Source: JAAUTS01 sp034440395 (lineage in GTDB: Bacteria > Verrucomicrobiota > Verrucomicrobiia > Methylacidiphilales > JAAUTS01). Taken from it: DNA of 64,000 nt. The translations under genes and the position numbers were made by a program. Shown here piece after piece: positions 18,887 to 27,754 of this stretch (its first letter is position 1; every line of letters begins with the position of its first letter). Location: positions 14,108-78,107 of the forward strand of contig JAWXBW010000004.1 of assembly GCA_034440395.1 (NCBI GenBank), given 5' to 3'. The notes beneath the pieces were generated by a model. That model was not told the DNA's origin, searched no databases, and was given only the letters and a program-made list of their open reading frames with translations.

Positions 18887-19864
18887 TTACCGTTCACCTT
18901 CTACCCGTATTTCTACACGACGGTTGCGCCCCTGTTCTTCCAGCGAACCACTTGGGTTTGCGATGGGCCTTGCTTCGCCGTAACCCTTAGAATCAATGGA
19001 AGCGGCAGCAAGTGTGGAATGCGCCTTCAACCACTCGGCCACAGCTGTAGCCCGCGCTTGGCTAAGTTTTAAATTATAGGCCTCTTCACCAATGGTGTCG
19101 CTGTGGCCTTCGACCGTAACATGAATTTTGATCGCACGATCTAAGGCGGTCGCAAGTTCATGGAGAGACTTTTCTGATTCAGGCTTCAATGTAGCGGAGT
19201 CAAAAGAAAAGAGCACATCACTAGAAAGGCGAATGAGGATGGGTTGCATAGCAGGCCGCTCCAGAGATCCTGGCGGGCGTAGTTTAACCAAGTCGTTTAA
19301 CTCCGTTGCACTTGGGGCGCCCGCCATGGAGGATTGGCTATCTGAGCCGCCAGCCAAATTTGTTTGCAACAGCTTACTGCTTTCAGCTAAAGCCGCCGTG
19401 CTCGCCTCCGCCACCAGCGCCTGTGAGGCCTGCGGAATCCTGCCTTCTAAGGAAAGCGGTAAGGCGGAGAACGCGTCCACAGGCTGATCTACGCTAGCCG
19501 CACTGAGCGGAGTCGGGGAAGGATCACTAAGGCGTGGAGTAGGAATGGAGGGGGCTGAGAGAGAGCCAGAAAAGGCGGTAATTTGCTCGGGAGTAATTTC
19601 AAGCGGGTCCAGACTGGGTTTTGCACGTGAAGCCGTATTTTGATTGGGCTCTACCTCTAAAGATTTCGGGTCAATCGTCACTTTGTCTAAAGTAAATCTT
19701 TTTGGTTCTAAAGGATCAACCAAGGGTGCGCCGTAATCTAAGTAGACGCTCCGTAACCAGAGAAAAATGAGCGCGTGACAAAAGAGGGAAAGGATCAAGG
19801 CCATGGCCAACCACGCCAGAAGCGGCTGGCGAGGTTGTTCTGCATGTGCGCTCGGACTGATCAT
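18887..19864 (-). CDS. OmpA-family protein with N-terminal membrane anchor
   Basis: 325 aa. One transmembrane helix near residues 15-38, a long Pro/Ser-rich periplasmic linker, then a C-terminal OmpA/MotB peptidoglycan-binding domain (about 208-323) with FSFDSATLKPES, VTVEGHSDTIGEEAYN and the closing GRNRRVEIRV. The anchor plus linker recalls TonB or TolA-like architecture, so it probably ties the inner membrane to the cell wall. First gene of the three-gene operon. Confidence 0.85.
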   Translation of the reverse strand: MISPSAHAEQPRQPLLAWLAMALILSLFCHALIFLWLRSVYLDYGAPLVDPLEPKRFTLDKVTIDPKSLEVEPNQNTASRAKPSLDPLEITPEQITAFSGSLSAPSIPTPRLSDPSPTPLSAASVDQPVDAFSALPLSLEGRIPQASQALVAEASTAALAESSKLLQTNLAGGSDSQSSMAGAPSATELNDLVKLRPPGSLERPAMQPILIRLSSDVLFSFDSATLKPESEKSLHELATALDRAIKIHVTVEGHSDTIGEEAYNLKLSQARATAVAEWLKAHSTLAAASIDSKGYGEARPIANPSGSLEEQGRNRRVEIRVEGER

Positions 19865-20097
19865 GAGATAAGACTACTCCCTCACAGTACGTTGAGCAAT
19901 CCTCTAAAAAAACCACCTGTGATTGATCTAGCTGATGACAGGAGTGTCTGCTTCCCTGTTGCCTCATTATTCTTTTAATCTAGTTTCACTGATGGTTGTG
20001 GGGATAGGTAATGGGGTCCTCTATTATGAGGCAATGCACCTATCTCCACCTCCCCTTTCACCTTCCTTCGGTGTCCGCTTCAATGACGCAACACGGG

Positions 20098-20128
20098 GGC
20101 AACACGTCACCCCTAAATTATTGTTGCC
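20098..20128. promoter_or_regulatory. Inverted repeat upstream of the PEP-CTERM gene
   Basis: GGCAACA and TGTTGCC form a perfect 7-bp inverted repeat with a 17-nt spacer, 32 bp before the PEP-CTERM start. A direct repeat GCAACACG (20088-20095 and 20099-20106) overlaps it. The rest of the 19865-20159 interval shows nothing else I can name. It could be an operator or an RNA hairpin; low certainty. Confidence 0.25.
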
Positions 20129-20159
20129 AAAGCATGACTACGCCGACTAAAGTAACTAT

Positions 20160-21212
20160 ATGGTTGGTTTAAACAGTTTTTTACGAAGTGTAAATAAGTT
20201 TTGCATACTTATTCACACTGTTTTTTGTTTATCTGCAATCTCCGTATCGGCGGACACGGTGTTTTATTCTGATGACCCTAACAATGTTGCTTATGATGAC
20301 ATAGGCCATTCGCTTAGAGACGTTTATGGCACTGACGCCCTAAACACTGGAGTCGTTGCGGAAGTTAATTATGGACTTTATCTTGTCAACGGGACGGGAA
20401 ATCAAAGCATCAATATGACTTTTTTGTATGATGATGGATCCTATCAATTTCAATTCGGTTACTATGAAGTTACGACAGCGTTACAGGCTCTGCCCTACAG
20501 TTCCGTCGCCGAAAAACAAGCATGGGCGAGGCAAGCCCTATCAACAGCAGTAGTGGTTTTCGTTGATCGCACTTCTGGATCCGCTCCTTCTGGTGCTACA
20601 ATTGTGTCTACGGATGCGAATGACGTATATACGGCAGCTGTGAATGATCCTAATCGAAATCATGATACGGGAGTCGGTGATACTTATGCAGCGGATAGTA
20701 ATGCCACCGTTACTCTTCAGGGTGGAAGGTATTATTCTTTTTTTATTATCCCTAATAATACATTAGTTAACTTTTTAGGCGATTTTACTGACAATGGAGT
20801 TTACAACACTTTTGCGTTAGATGGCAACGGTACAGGAGCTTGGCCACTGTTTGCACAAAGCGAAGGAAACCCAGGCAATGGGACGGGTGGTTCGGGGGAT
20901 GGATTAGACCAAGCTTTTACTTTTTTTGGAACGACGCGCAGCACGACAGCAAATGCGTTAGCTGCTACGGGCAATCCCAATTTTGCTCCGGACCCAGGTT
21001 CGCCAGGTTCTTTAATAACTTTTGAGGATATTCGGAGAATTGGCGGAGCTGGAGATAATGATTTTAATGATATTCATTTTTATATCGATAACACCAATTT
21101 AACTGGAATTGTCGTTCCCGAGCCTGAGACATGGGTCTGGACGGTTTTGTTGTTGGCACTAGTCGTGTTTCACGTCTGGCGTCGAAAAAAGTTAAAAACT
21201 CAAACCAATTGA
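20160..21212 (+). CDS. PEP-CTERM sorted surface protein with DUF4114 domain
   Basis: 350 aa exported protein. A signal peptide (hydrophobic stretch to about residue 33, ending VSADT) is followed by a Gly/Asn/Asp-rich body. Near the C-terminus LITFEDIRRIGGAGDNDFND is the DUF4114 pattern. The tail is a textbook PEP-CTERM: Pro320-Glu-Pro322, hydrophobic helix about 324-340, then RRKK at 341-344. It is the expected substrate of the exosortase-EpsI fusion encoded at 13448. Base composition is more AT-rich than the gsp genes by eye. Confidence 0.9.
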   Translation: MVGLNSFLRSVNKFCILIHTVFCLSAISVSADTVFYSDDPNNVAYDDIGHSLRDVYGTDALNTGVVAEVNYGLYLVNGTGNQSINMTFLYDDGSYQFQFGYYEVTTALQALPYSSVAEKQAWARQALSTAVVVFVDRTSGSAPSGATIVSTDANDVYTAAVNDPNRNHDTGVGDTYAADSNATVTLQGGRYYSFFIIPNNTLVNFLGDFTDNGVYNTFALDGNGTGAWPLFAQSEGNPGNGTGGSGDGLDQAFTFFGTTRSTTANALAATGNPNFAPDPGSPGSLITFEDIRRIGGAGDNDFNDIHFYIDNTNLTGIVVPEPETWVWTVLLLALVVFHVWRRKKLKTQTN

Positions 21213-21236
21213 GTGCCAGAATCGTTTAGAATCCTT

Positions 21237-22535
21237 ATGGTGGGACATAAAAAACTAGCTTACGTTCTTCTCTTTTTTTTGTTCTGTGGCTTTTTAGTTT
21301 GGATAAGTCCTAAAGCTTACAAAAAAGCGAAAAGCCTTAGGGCTACGAGTTTTGTCTATCAAGCAGAAAAGGCTATGGCCGCAGGTGATAAACAACTTGC
21401 ACTTGAGAGGCTTTTATTAGCACACAAAATGGCGCCCACAGAAGAGGCTGTGATTCGCGGTTTTGCACGTCATTATTTTTTAGAAAATAATTCTAAAAAT
21501 ATATTTCTTTGGATTGAGTTGGTTAATCGAAATAAAAATTCGACTCAGGATTGGGAAGGTCTATTTTATTCTGCCATCAAAGGAGAGAATAAAAGATTAG
21601 CCTATCGAGCTATTCAAGGCTTTAAGGCGGCGGAACCCAAAAACGAAAAAGTTAAAGTATTGGAATGTCGTCTTCTCCTAGAAGATAAGCGTTACAATCT
21701 AGCCGTCGTCGTCGCTCGCTCAATTACTGATCTAAGTAAAATCAATGAAAATGATTTATTGTTTGTCTATGAAATTTTACTAAATGGAACAGGAGAAGAA
21801 CAAAAAAAATCTCTGATCTGGTTGGAAAATGAGATTTTAAAAGACGATATATCAGGCTTGTCGGCAGCCGTAATTTTGTCGCGCTACAATTTTAAAAGAG
21901 GTGTTTTTAACCAGATTTTGATTAAACGATTGCAGGAACATCCTTTATCGAGTTTTGAGTTTAAGATTCTAGCTCAGTCGTTCATTATTCAAGCCATGCC
22001 GTCTGGTAATCTTGAGAAAAGGAAGGCTTGGGAAGCTTTTGCTGAAGAGTTAAATGATAAAGATCGCTATTATTTAGTGCGCTGGTTTTTAAATAATGGA
22101 CGGCTGGATTTAGCTCAAGGGCTGATAAAAGATAAAGAAATTTTCCAAACTAAAAGCGTGGCGGGAATTTATGTCGATATTTTAGGGGCAGAGAGAAAAT
22201 GGGAGGATCTCGTGTTATTTTTAAAGGATAAAAAAAATCCTTTGGATGATTTTTTGATAAAATTATATCTATGCCGTGCTTATTTTGAACTCGGTCAGAA
22301 GGAGCTATACGAACTACAGTGGAACCTACTTTTATACACTCCCAGATTATCGCCCGACGCTTTCAGTTACATTGCCAACTATGCTGCAGTGTTGGGATGG
22401 GATGAAAAAGTAAAAGAAGTCTGTAAAATTTTGATGTCGAATAGTCAGACAAAGCACCTAGGCAGCAATGCGCTGAAAATGCTGGAATGGCGCAGAGCGC
22501 AAAGTAAAGAAAATGAAAAAATAAGCGGGCACTAG
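21237..22535 (+). CDS. Membrane-anchored helical-repeat (TPR-like) protein
   Basis: About 432 aa. A short basic start (VGHKK) is followed by one membrane helix (YVLLFFLFCGFLVW) and a long alpha-helical domain resembling degenerate tetratricopeptide repeats (EKAMAAGDKQLALERLLLAH is the clearest). It probably projects into the periplasm and binds proteins. A GTG at 21213, directly after the PEP-CTERM stop, is an alternative start; either way the two genes are adjacent and probably cotranscribed, which links this protein to sorted surface proteins. AT-rich codon use. Function inferred only from context. Confidence 0.65.
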   Translation: MVGHKKLAYVLLFFLFCGFLVWISPKAYKKAKSLRATSFVYQAEKAMAAGDKQLALERLLLAHKMAPTEEAVIRGFARHYFLENNSKNIFLWIELVNRNKNSTQDWEGLFYSAIKGENKRLAYRAIQGFKAAEPKNEKVKVLECRLLLEDKRYNLAVVVARSITDLSKINENDLLFVYEILLNGTGEEQKKSLIWLENEILKDDISGLSAAVILSRYNFKRGVFNQILIKRLQEHPLSSFEFKILAQSFIIQAMPSGNLEKRKAWEAFAEELNDKDRYYLVRWFLNNGRLDLAQGLIKDKEIFQTKSVAGIYVDILGAERKWEDLVLFLKDKKNPLDDFLIKLYLCRAYFELGQKELYELQWNLLLYTPRLSPDAFSYIANYAAVLGWDEKVKEVCKILMSNSQTKHLGSNALKMLEWRRAQSKENEKISGH

Positions 22536-22592
22536 TTGGAATCGATCCTTTAAGCAGGGAGTGGAAATAGAGAGGCTTTACTTTAGCATTCC

Positions 22593-22610
22593 GCAGTCGT
22601 GAAAGACTGC
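22593..22610 (+). terminator. Weak hairpin after the helical-repeat gene
   Basis: GCAGTC and GACTGC form a 6-bp stem with a 6-nt loop, followed only by TTAAAC. Possible transcript end, without a real T-tract. Confidence 0.25.
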
Positions 22611-22665
22611 TTAAACACCTTTGCCGGCGTTTGACAGATAAAACTGGCCATTGAAACTAGTCACT

Positions 22666-22890
22666 ATGAGAATGGCGGCAACTGAGTTCAAGGCGAAATG
22701 TCTGGAGATGTTGGATCGTGTCAACCGCACCGGCGGGGAATTGGTTATCTCAAAACATGGCAAGCCTGTGGCACGCCTTATTGGAGAGCATGACGCAAAG
22801 CCTTGGTTGGCCTTGCGCGGGTAAGGCCATTTTGTGGGAGATCCCTTCGCTCCGGTCGTAGCTGAATCTGATATTGAAGCTTTAAAATGA
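22666..22890 (+). pseudogene. Phd/YefM-type antitoxin with an in-frame stop
   Basis: The frame starts MRMAATEFKAKCLEMLDRVN and continues ELVISKHGKPVARLI, the Phd/YefM DNA-binding fold. It stops at TAA 22822-22824 after 52 residues, but the same frame continues as GHFVGDPFAPVVAESDIEALK to TGA 22888-22890, which looks like the normal antitoxin tail. The last TGA overlaps the ATG of the toxin remnant. The simplest reading is a nonsense mutation in a vapB-like antitoxin. A 52-residue product could still be made and bind DNA. Confidence 0.7.
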
Positions 22891-23135
22891 ATGCCGCTCC
22901 TCTTTTGGATACCCATATCTGGTTATGGTGGCTACTCGGCGATTCTTCCTTAAAAGGAAAAGAAAAATCAAGCCTCGATGAATTTGATTCTCAGACGCGC
23001 CCCTTTCTCTGCGATGTAAGTATTTGCGAAGCCGCCCTTGCTGCGGCAGCGCAAGCGCATGGGCTTCGGTTAGCCACTCGAGGTGATAGAATCCGTAAAT
23101 CCCGATTAGTCGCACTCTGGAAGCCTTCTATTTAA
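22887..23135 (+). pseudogene. VapC-type PIN toxin remnant with internal deletion
   Basis: 82 codons where VapC normally has about 125-130. The N-terminal PIN motif is intact (PLLDTHIWLWWLLGD, first catalytic Asp) up to FLCDVSICEA. It then jumps to the C-terminal block AHGLRLATRGDRIRKSRLV, so the middle third with the conserved PADRxI acidic residues is missing, without a frame change. The product is probably catalytically dead. Partner of the broken antitoxin immediately upstream. Confidence 0.7.
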
Positions 23136-23157
23136 TGTAGGTCAGACTTTTAAAGGA

Positions 23158-23259
23158 ATGGTTTTAGCTGAATGTGTTCTTCTTGTGAGAACTTCTAATT
23201 CTAGGATGCTGGAAAACGAGTTGCGTAACCTTGACCGTCTCACTATGTTGGCAAATTAA
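23158..23259 (+). CDS. Possible 33-aa ORF coupled to glnD
   Basis: ATG at 23158 opens a 33-residue frame whose TAA overlaps the glnD ATG (TAATG). The sequence (MVLAECVLLVRTSNSRMLEN...) resembles nothing I know, and the AAAGGA in front is too close to be a good ribosome-binding site. It may be chance or a translational leader for glnD. Confidence 0.2.
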   Translation: MVLAECVLLVRTSNSRMLENELRNLDRLTMLAN

Positions 23260-26012
23260 TGTCAGCTCATTTAGAAAAAGTCCTCCGGCACGCCGAAGCG
23301 AAATTAATCAATCTCGCTCAGAGTAGCCCGACCGACCTTTTAGATCTTTACCGGAATTTTTTAAAAGTGGAAGAGCAACGCCTACGTATGGCTCACAGGG
23401 CAGGGGAAGGTGGCCTGAGCTTTACCAAGAAACGAGCGGACGTGATCGATGTGGTGCTGCAACATCTTTTTCGCAATTCCTTGCACAATGCGTCCAAAGC
23501 CCATGACGTTCAGGTAGAGGCTATCCGGATTGCCTTAGTTGCCACGGGTGGTTATGGGCGTGGTCAACTAGCACCGTGCAGTGATATAGATGTACTCTTT
23601 TTGTATGATAAACAACCGACCAAATCTGCGGAGGCTCGGTTCGTCACGGACGCAATCGAACAGGTTCTCTACGTTCTATGGGACGTGGGATTAAAGGTAG
23701 GCCATGCCAGTCGCGATTTGGAACAAGCCATTCAACAGGGACGTGAAGACTTACAAACAAGAACGGCTTTATTAGAGTCGCGTTTATTGATTGGTTCTGA
23801 GCCGTTGTTTGAGGATTTTCAACGCCGTTTTAAACGAATCTGCGTCAACGGGAATGAACATGCTTATGGTCAGTGGAGATTAGAGGATCAGATAAACCGC
23901 CATAAGAAAGCGGGCAACACTGTTTTCTTACAAGAGCCTAATGTTAAAAGCGGCTGTGGGGGTTTGCGGGATTACCATAACTTGATTTGGATGGCCATGA
24001 GTCTTAAGGGAGTCGATTCAACGCTGGGCTTACAAGAAGAAGGATTTATCACGGCTAGTGATAGGAAAAAGCTGGATCAAGCATACGATTTTTTATTGCG
24101 GGTGAGAAATGATCTTCATTTTATTCAAAATCGTGGTGGAGACGTGTTGACGCTGTCTCTGCAAAAAGATGTAGCGAACTCCTTAGGCTATTCCAATAAA
24201 AAGCTGCTGCGCCGGATTGAGGACATGATGCGTGACTACTATCAACACAGCCGCAATTTGTATTTGATCGCCAACGCGCACGCGCGGCGTATGGCGGGAC
24301 AAAGTAGTTCGAAGCGGGGTGCCTTTTGGAATATCTTACCTCACCATGCTAAGGATCAGGAGTTGATTGATGGCTTCATCTTGGAAAACGGTGAGCTATC
24401 AGCGGAGCATAAAACGATTTTTTCCGATGACCCCGTTCGGATGGTACGAGTCTTTCAGATCATGCAAAAGCGAAATGCTGTGCTCAGCCCCGATTTAGAA
24501 AATATGATGCGAGCGCGTCTGGGCATGGTGACACGGAAGTTTCTTTGGTTACCTGAAGTGCGGGAGATGATGTTGGACATCATGCGGCAAAAAGGGCGGG
24601 TCGGTCGCGTGGTGAGGAAGATGCATGAGCTAGGGATTTTCGGTAGTTTAATTCCAGAATTTGCTCCGCTCACTTGTTTAGTTCAGCATGAGTTTTATCA
24701 TCGCTACACGGCAGATGAGCATACGATTGTTTGTATTGAACATCTAGATCGTGTCCTGGAAGAGGAGGCGGAGCCTTATGTTAAATACCGTAAAATTTTT
24801 CTGGATTGCGCTAAGCCAGAAATTCTTTATCTAGCTTTAATTTTGCACGACACGGGTAAATCAGCGAACAGCCAAGATCACAGCCAGCTCAGCACGCAGC
24901 TAGCCGTGCGCTTCGCTCGGCGCATGAGGTTAAATGGAAGAGATTTACAGAACCTTAGTTTTTTAGTGGATCATCACATGAGTCTCACGGAATTCGCTCT
25001 ACGCCGCAATTTAGATGATCCTAAAACGATTCATGATTTTGCCCGCATCGTAAAGGATCAAGAGCGGTTGGATTTGCTCATGCTCATGACCTTTGCCGAT
25101 GTGCAGGGCATTGGTGATTCTTCATGGTCGAATTGGAAGGAAGGTTTGGTCTGGAACTTGTACTTCTCGACTCGTGATGTTTTACATGACGAGGTAGAAT
25201 TTTTACGTAAGGCTGAACTTGCCCGCAAGGAGTTAAAAACACGCGTGGCGGATCGTTTATCTAAGCAGGTCGATCCCGCAGAACACGAAGCTCATTTTGC
25301 GGCGTTGCCGGGAAACTATTTTAGCTACTCTTCTGAAAATCAAATCATCAATGATATCGAACTAGTTCACGAGTTTTTCGTTAAGCAGTTGGATCCAACG
25401 GGAAACCCTTTGATACCTGCGATCCGTTGGGAAAATAAAGTGCGAGAAGATCATAGCGTGGTCTCCGTCGTGACTTGGGATAGAGACCTATTATTCTCAA
25501 AAATTGCGGGCTCGTTTGCGGTTGCAGGACTAAATATTTTAAGTGCCAGTATTTGGACACGGGAAGATCACATCGTCATTGATACCTTCCAAGTATGCAC
25601 CCATCAACTTGGAGCGGCGACGCACCCCTTAGACAGACAGAAATTTGAAGAGGCTCTGAATAACAGCTTGACCGATCCAGCTTATGACCTAGCGAAAGAA
25701 TTAAGCCGACTTAAAAATGTGAGTAGGCTTCCTGTTGACGAGGAACTAGTGTCCTTAGCTCTAGGTATCGACAATGAAACTTCTGATCAACACACACTAC
25801 TACACGTCAAAGCCACGGACAGGATCGGGATCTTGTACCGCATCTCCTGCTGCTTAGCGGCAAATAATGTGTCCGTTGTGGGGGCTCGCATTGCCACAGA
25901 AAAAGGTGCGGCATTAGACACTTTTTACCTTGTAGATGCACAAGGACAAAAAATCTCAGACCTTACCTTGAAGAAACGTTTATTGAGATGCCTTAACCTC
26001 ATTTGGGAGTAA
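23259..26012 (+). CDS. glnD: PII uridylyltransferase/uridylyl-removing enzyme GlnD
   Basis: 917 aa bifunctional nitrogen sensor that uridylylates and de-uridylylates PII. Domains in order: nucleotidyltransferase with GGYGRGQLAPCSDIDVLFLYD (Gly97-Asp111 core), the GlnD linker domain, an HD hydrolase domain (LILHDTGKS near 530), and two C-terminal ACT domains (from about 732 and 847) that sense glutamine. Full family length. No glnB or glnA is in the window. A GAF histidine kinase gene follows after 12 nt. Confidence 0.95.
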   Translation: MSAHLEKVLRHAEAKLINLAQSSPTDLLDLYRNFLKVEEQRLRMAHRAGEGGLSFTKKRADVIDVVLQHLFRNSLHNASKAHDVQVEAIRIALVATGGYGRGQLAPCSDIDVLFLYDKQPTKSAEARFVTDAIEQVLYVLWDVGLKVGHASRDLEQAIQQGREDLQTRTALLESRLLIGSEPLFEDFQRRFKRICVNGNEHAYGQWRLEDQINRHKKAGNTVFLQEPNVKSGCGGLRDYHNLIWMAMSLKGVDSTLGLQEEGFITASDRKKLDQAYDFLLRVRNDLHFIQNRGGDVLTLSLQKDVANSLGYSNKKLLRRIEDMMRDYYQHSRNLYLIANAHARRMAGQSSSKRGAFWNILPHHAKDQELIDGFILENGELSAEHKTIFSDDPVRMVRVFQIMQKRNAVLSPDLENMMRARLGMVTRKFLWLPEVREMMLDIMRQKGRVGRVVRKMHELGIFGSLIPEFAPLTCLVQHEFYHRYTADEHTIVCIEHLDRVLEEEAEPYVKYRKIFLDCAKPEILYLALILHDTGKSANSQDHSQLSTQLAVRFARRMRLNGRDLQNLSFLVDHHMSLTEFALRRNLDDPKTIHDFARIVKDQERLDLLMLMTFADVQGIGDSSWSNWKEGLVWNLYFSTRDVLHDEVEFLRKAELARKELKTRVADRLSKQVDPAEHEAHFAALPGNYFSYSSENQIINDIELVHEFFVKQLDPTGNPLIPAIRWENKVREDHSVVSVVTWDRDLLFSKIAGSFAVAGLNILSASIWTREDHIVIDTFQVCTHQLGAATHPLDRQKFEEALNNSLTDPAYDLAKELSRLKNVSRLPVDEELVSLALGIDNETSDQHTLLHVKATDRIGILYRISCCLAANNVSVVGARIATEKGAALDTFYLVDAQGQKISDLTLKKRLLRCLNLIWE

Positions 26013-26024
26013 GTATCACCCTTT

Positions 26025-27692
26025 ATGAAGTCAGAACTTTCTAACCGCAACATCAGTGCGCTGCTTGACCCACAAGGGTTGCTTAAACATGTATTAACAG
26101 TGGCGGTTAAGTCTGTGCAGGGTGGTAGCGGCTCTCTTATGCTGCTTAATCCAAACACGGGATCCTTGGATATCGAAGCTTCCATGGGATTAAATCAAAT
26201 GGCGCGCCGCACAAAGTTACGGGTGGGTGAGGGCGTGACGGGGTGGGTCGCTAGCACGGGAAAACTTCTTCGACTCAATGATGTGCAAGCAGACCGTCGC
26301 TACATTCCTCTGGACAAAAAAGTTCAGTCAGAAATAGCCGTGCCCATTAATTTGCGCGGGCAAGTCGTAGGTATCCTGAATATCGACAGCAATAAAAAAA
26401 ATGCGTTCACGGATCAGCACGAAAAAGTATTGACCCAACTAGCCATGGACGCCTCGACATGGATCAGCTTGGCTTGGGAAATTAATCAACTCCGCGTCAA
26501 AGGAGATCAACTAGGGACTCTTGTGGACATGGGGCAGGTTATAATTTCTGAGGATGATGAGGCGAGCGTGCTGCAACGCATTACTCGTGATGCCTGCAAA
26601 TTAATGAAAGCGCGGATGAGTTCTCTTATGCTCTTGGATGAAACGGGTAAGGAGTTGATTCTAAAAGCGTGGCATGGAGCATCCTCTGCCTATGTTAAAA
26701 AGCCTAACCTACGCGTGGAGGAATCTTTAGTCGGCGTCGTGATCAACCGCCTCAAGCCACTAGCTGTTTTAAATGTGCAAGAAAATCAGCGCTTCCAGCA
26801 CACCGAGCTAGCCAAGCGTGAACATCTGACGTCGTTGTTAGCCGTGCCGTTAGAATTTCAAAAAAAAGCTCTTGGGGTTCTTTGTATCTACACTGAAGAC
26901 ATCCATCGTTTCTCAAATGAGGAGATCAGACTTCTCACTGCCATGGCCGGGTTATCCTCCGTCGCCATAGCCAAGGCGCAACTTTTACAACGTGTCGTGC
27001 AGGTAGAGGAAAGCTTAAAAGCCACGGAGCGACTATCGGCTTTAGGCTGGCTGGCAGCCGAGATTGCACATGAAATTCGCAACCCTCTCACGGTGGTGCA
27101 GATGGTCTTCCATTCCATGATGCAGGAGTTGAAGTTAAGCGGCGGTCATGCCCGGGATGCTGCTCTGATTGAATCTAAGATGACGCACATGAATAAAATC
27201 TTGGATCAAGTCTTAACCTTTGCCCGCTCCTCGGAACCTGTCATGGAGGATCTAGATGTTAATAGTATGCTGGACGACATTTTAATTCTCACCCGCCATA
27301 AATTAGCAGAACAAAAGATCGACATTCGTAAGCAACTCCCAGAAGACCCTCTAATCATGAAGGGCGATCGTTCCCAGTTAGAGCAAGCTATTTTAAATCT
27401 CGTCGTCAATGCCTGCCAAGCGATGCCTGATGGCGGCACTCTCAGCCTCAGCGCAGGAGTAAAGACGAGCGGTAAAAAACGTCTCATTGTCATCGGTGTT
27501 CGGGACACTGGGGAGGGCATGTCTAAACAACGACAGGAAAGACTATTTCAACCCTTTCTCACCTATCGTAAAGGTGGCACGGGCTTAGGCCTAGCCTTAG
27601 TCAATAGAACGGTGCAAAGCCATAACGGGCAAATTACGGTTAAATCCAAATTGAAAAAAGGAACAGCCTTTGTCTTAAGTTTTCCTGCCTAA
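26025..27692 (+). CDS. GAF-domain sensor histidine kinase
   Basis: 555 aa soluble kinase. Two GAF domains (about 20-150 and 185-325) sense small ligands; a coiled linker leads to the HisKA helix with phosphoacceptor His349 (AAEIAHEIRNPLTVVQ) and an HATPase_c domain with the N box NLVVNACQAMPDGG, DTGEGM and GGTGLGLALV. No transmembrane segment, so it senses a cytoplasmic signal. It lies 12 nt after glnD and is probably cotranscribed, hinting at a nitrogen or metabolic cue. No response regulator is adjacent. Confidence 0.9.
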   Translation: MKSELSNRNISALLDPQGLLKHVLTVAVKSVQGGSGSLMLLNPNTGSLDIEASMGLNQMARRTKLRVGEGVTGWVASTGKLLRLNDVQADRRYIPLDKKVQSEIAVPINLRGQVVGILNIDSNKKNAFTDQHEKVLTQLAMDASTWISLAWEINQLRVKGDQLGTLVDMGQVIISEDDEASVLQRITRDACKLMKARMSSLMLLDETGKELILKAWHGASSAYVKKPNLRVEESLVGVVINRLKPLAVLNVQENQRFQHTELAKREHLTSLLAVPLEFQKKALGVLCIYTEDIHRFSNEEIRLLTAMAGLSSVAIAKAQLLQRVVQVEESLKATERLSALGWLAAEIAHEIRNPLTVVQMVFHSMMQELKLSGGHARDAALIESKMTHMNKILDQVLTFARSSEPVMEDLDVNSMLDDILILTRHKLAEQKIDIRKQLPEDPLIMKGDRSQLEQAILNLVVNACQAMPDGGTLSLSAGVKTSGKKRLIVIGVRDTGEGMSKQRQERLFQPFLTYRKGGTGLGLALVNRTVQSHNGQITVKSKLKKGTAFVLSFPA

Positions 27693-27754
27693 GGCGGGTG
27701 AAGGGAGTCGCCGCTACCCGATTAAAAGACTTAACTCAAAAAAGCTTTTGCTGG

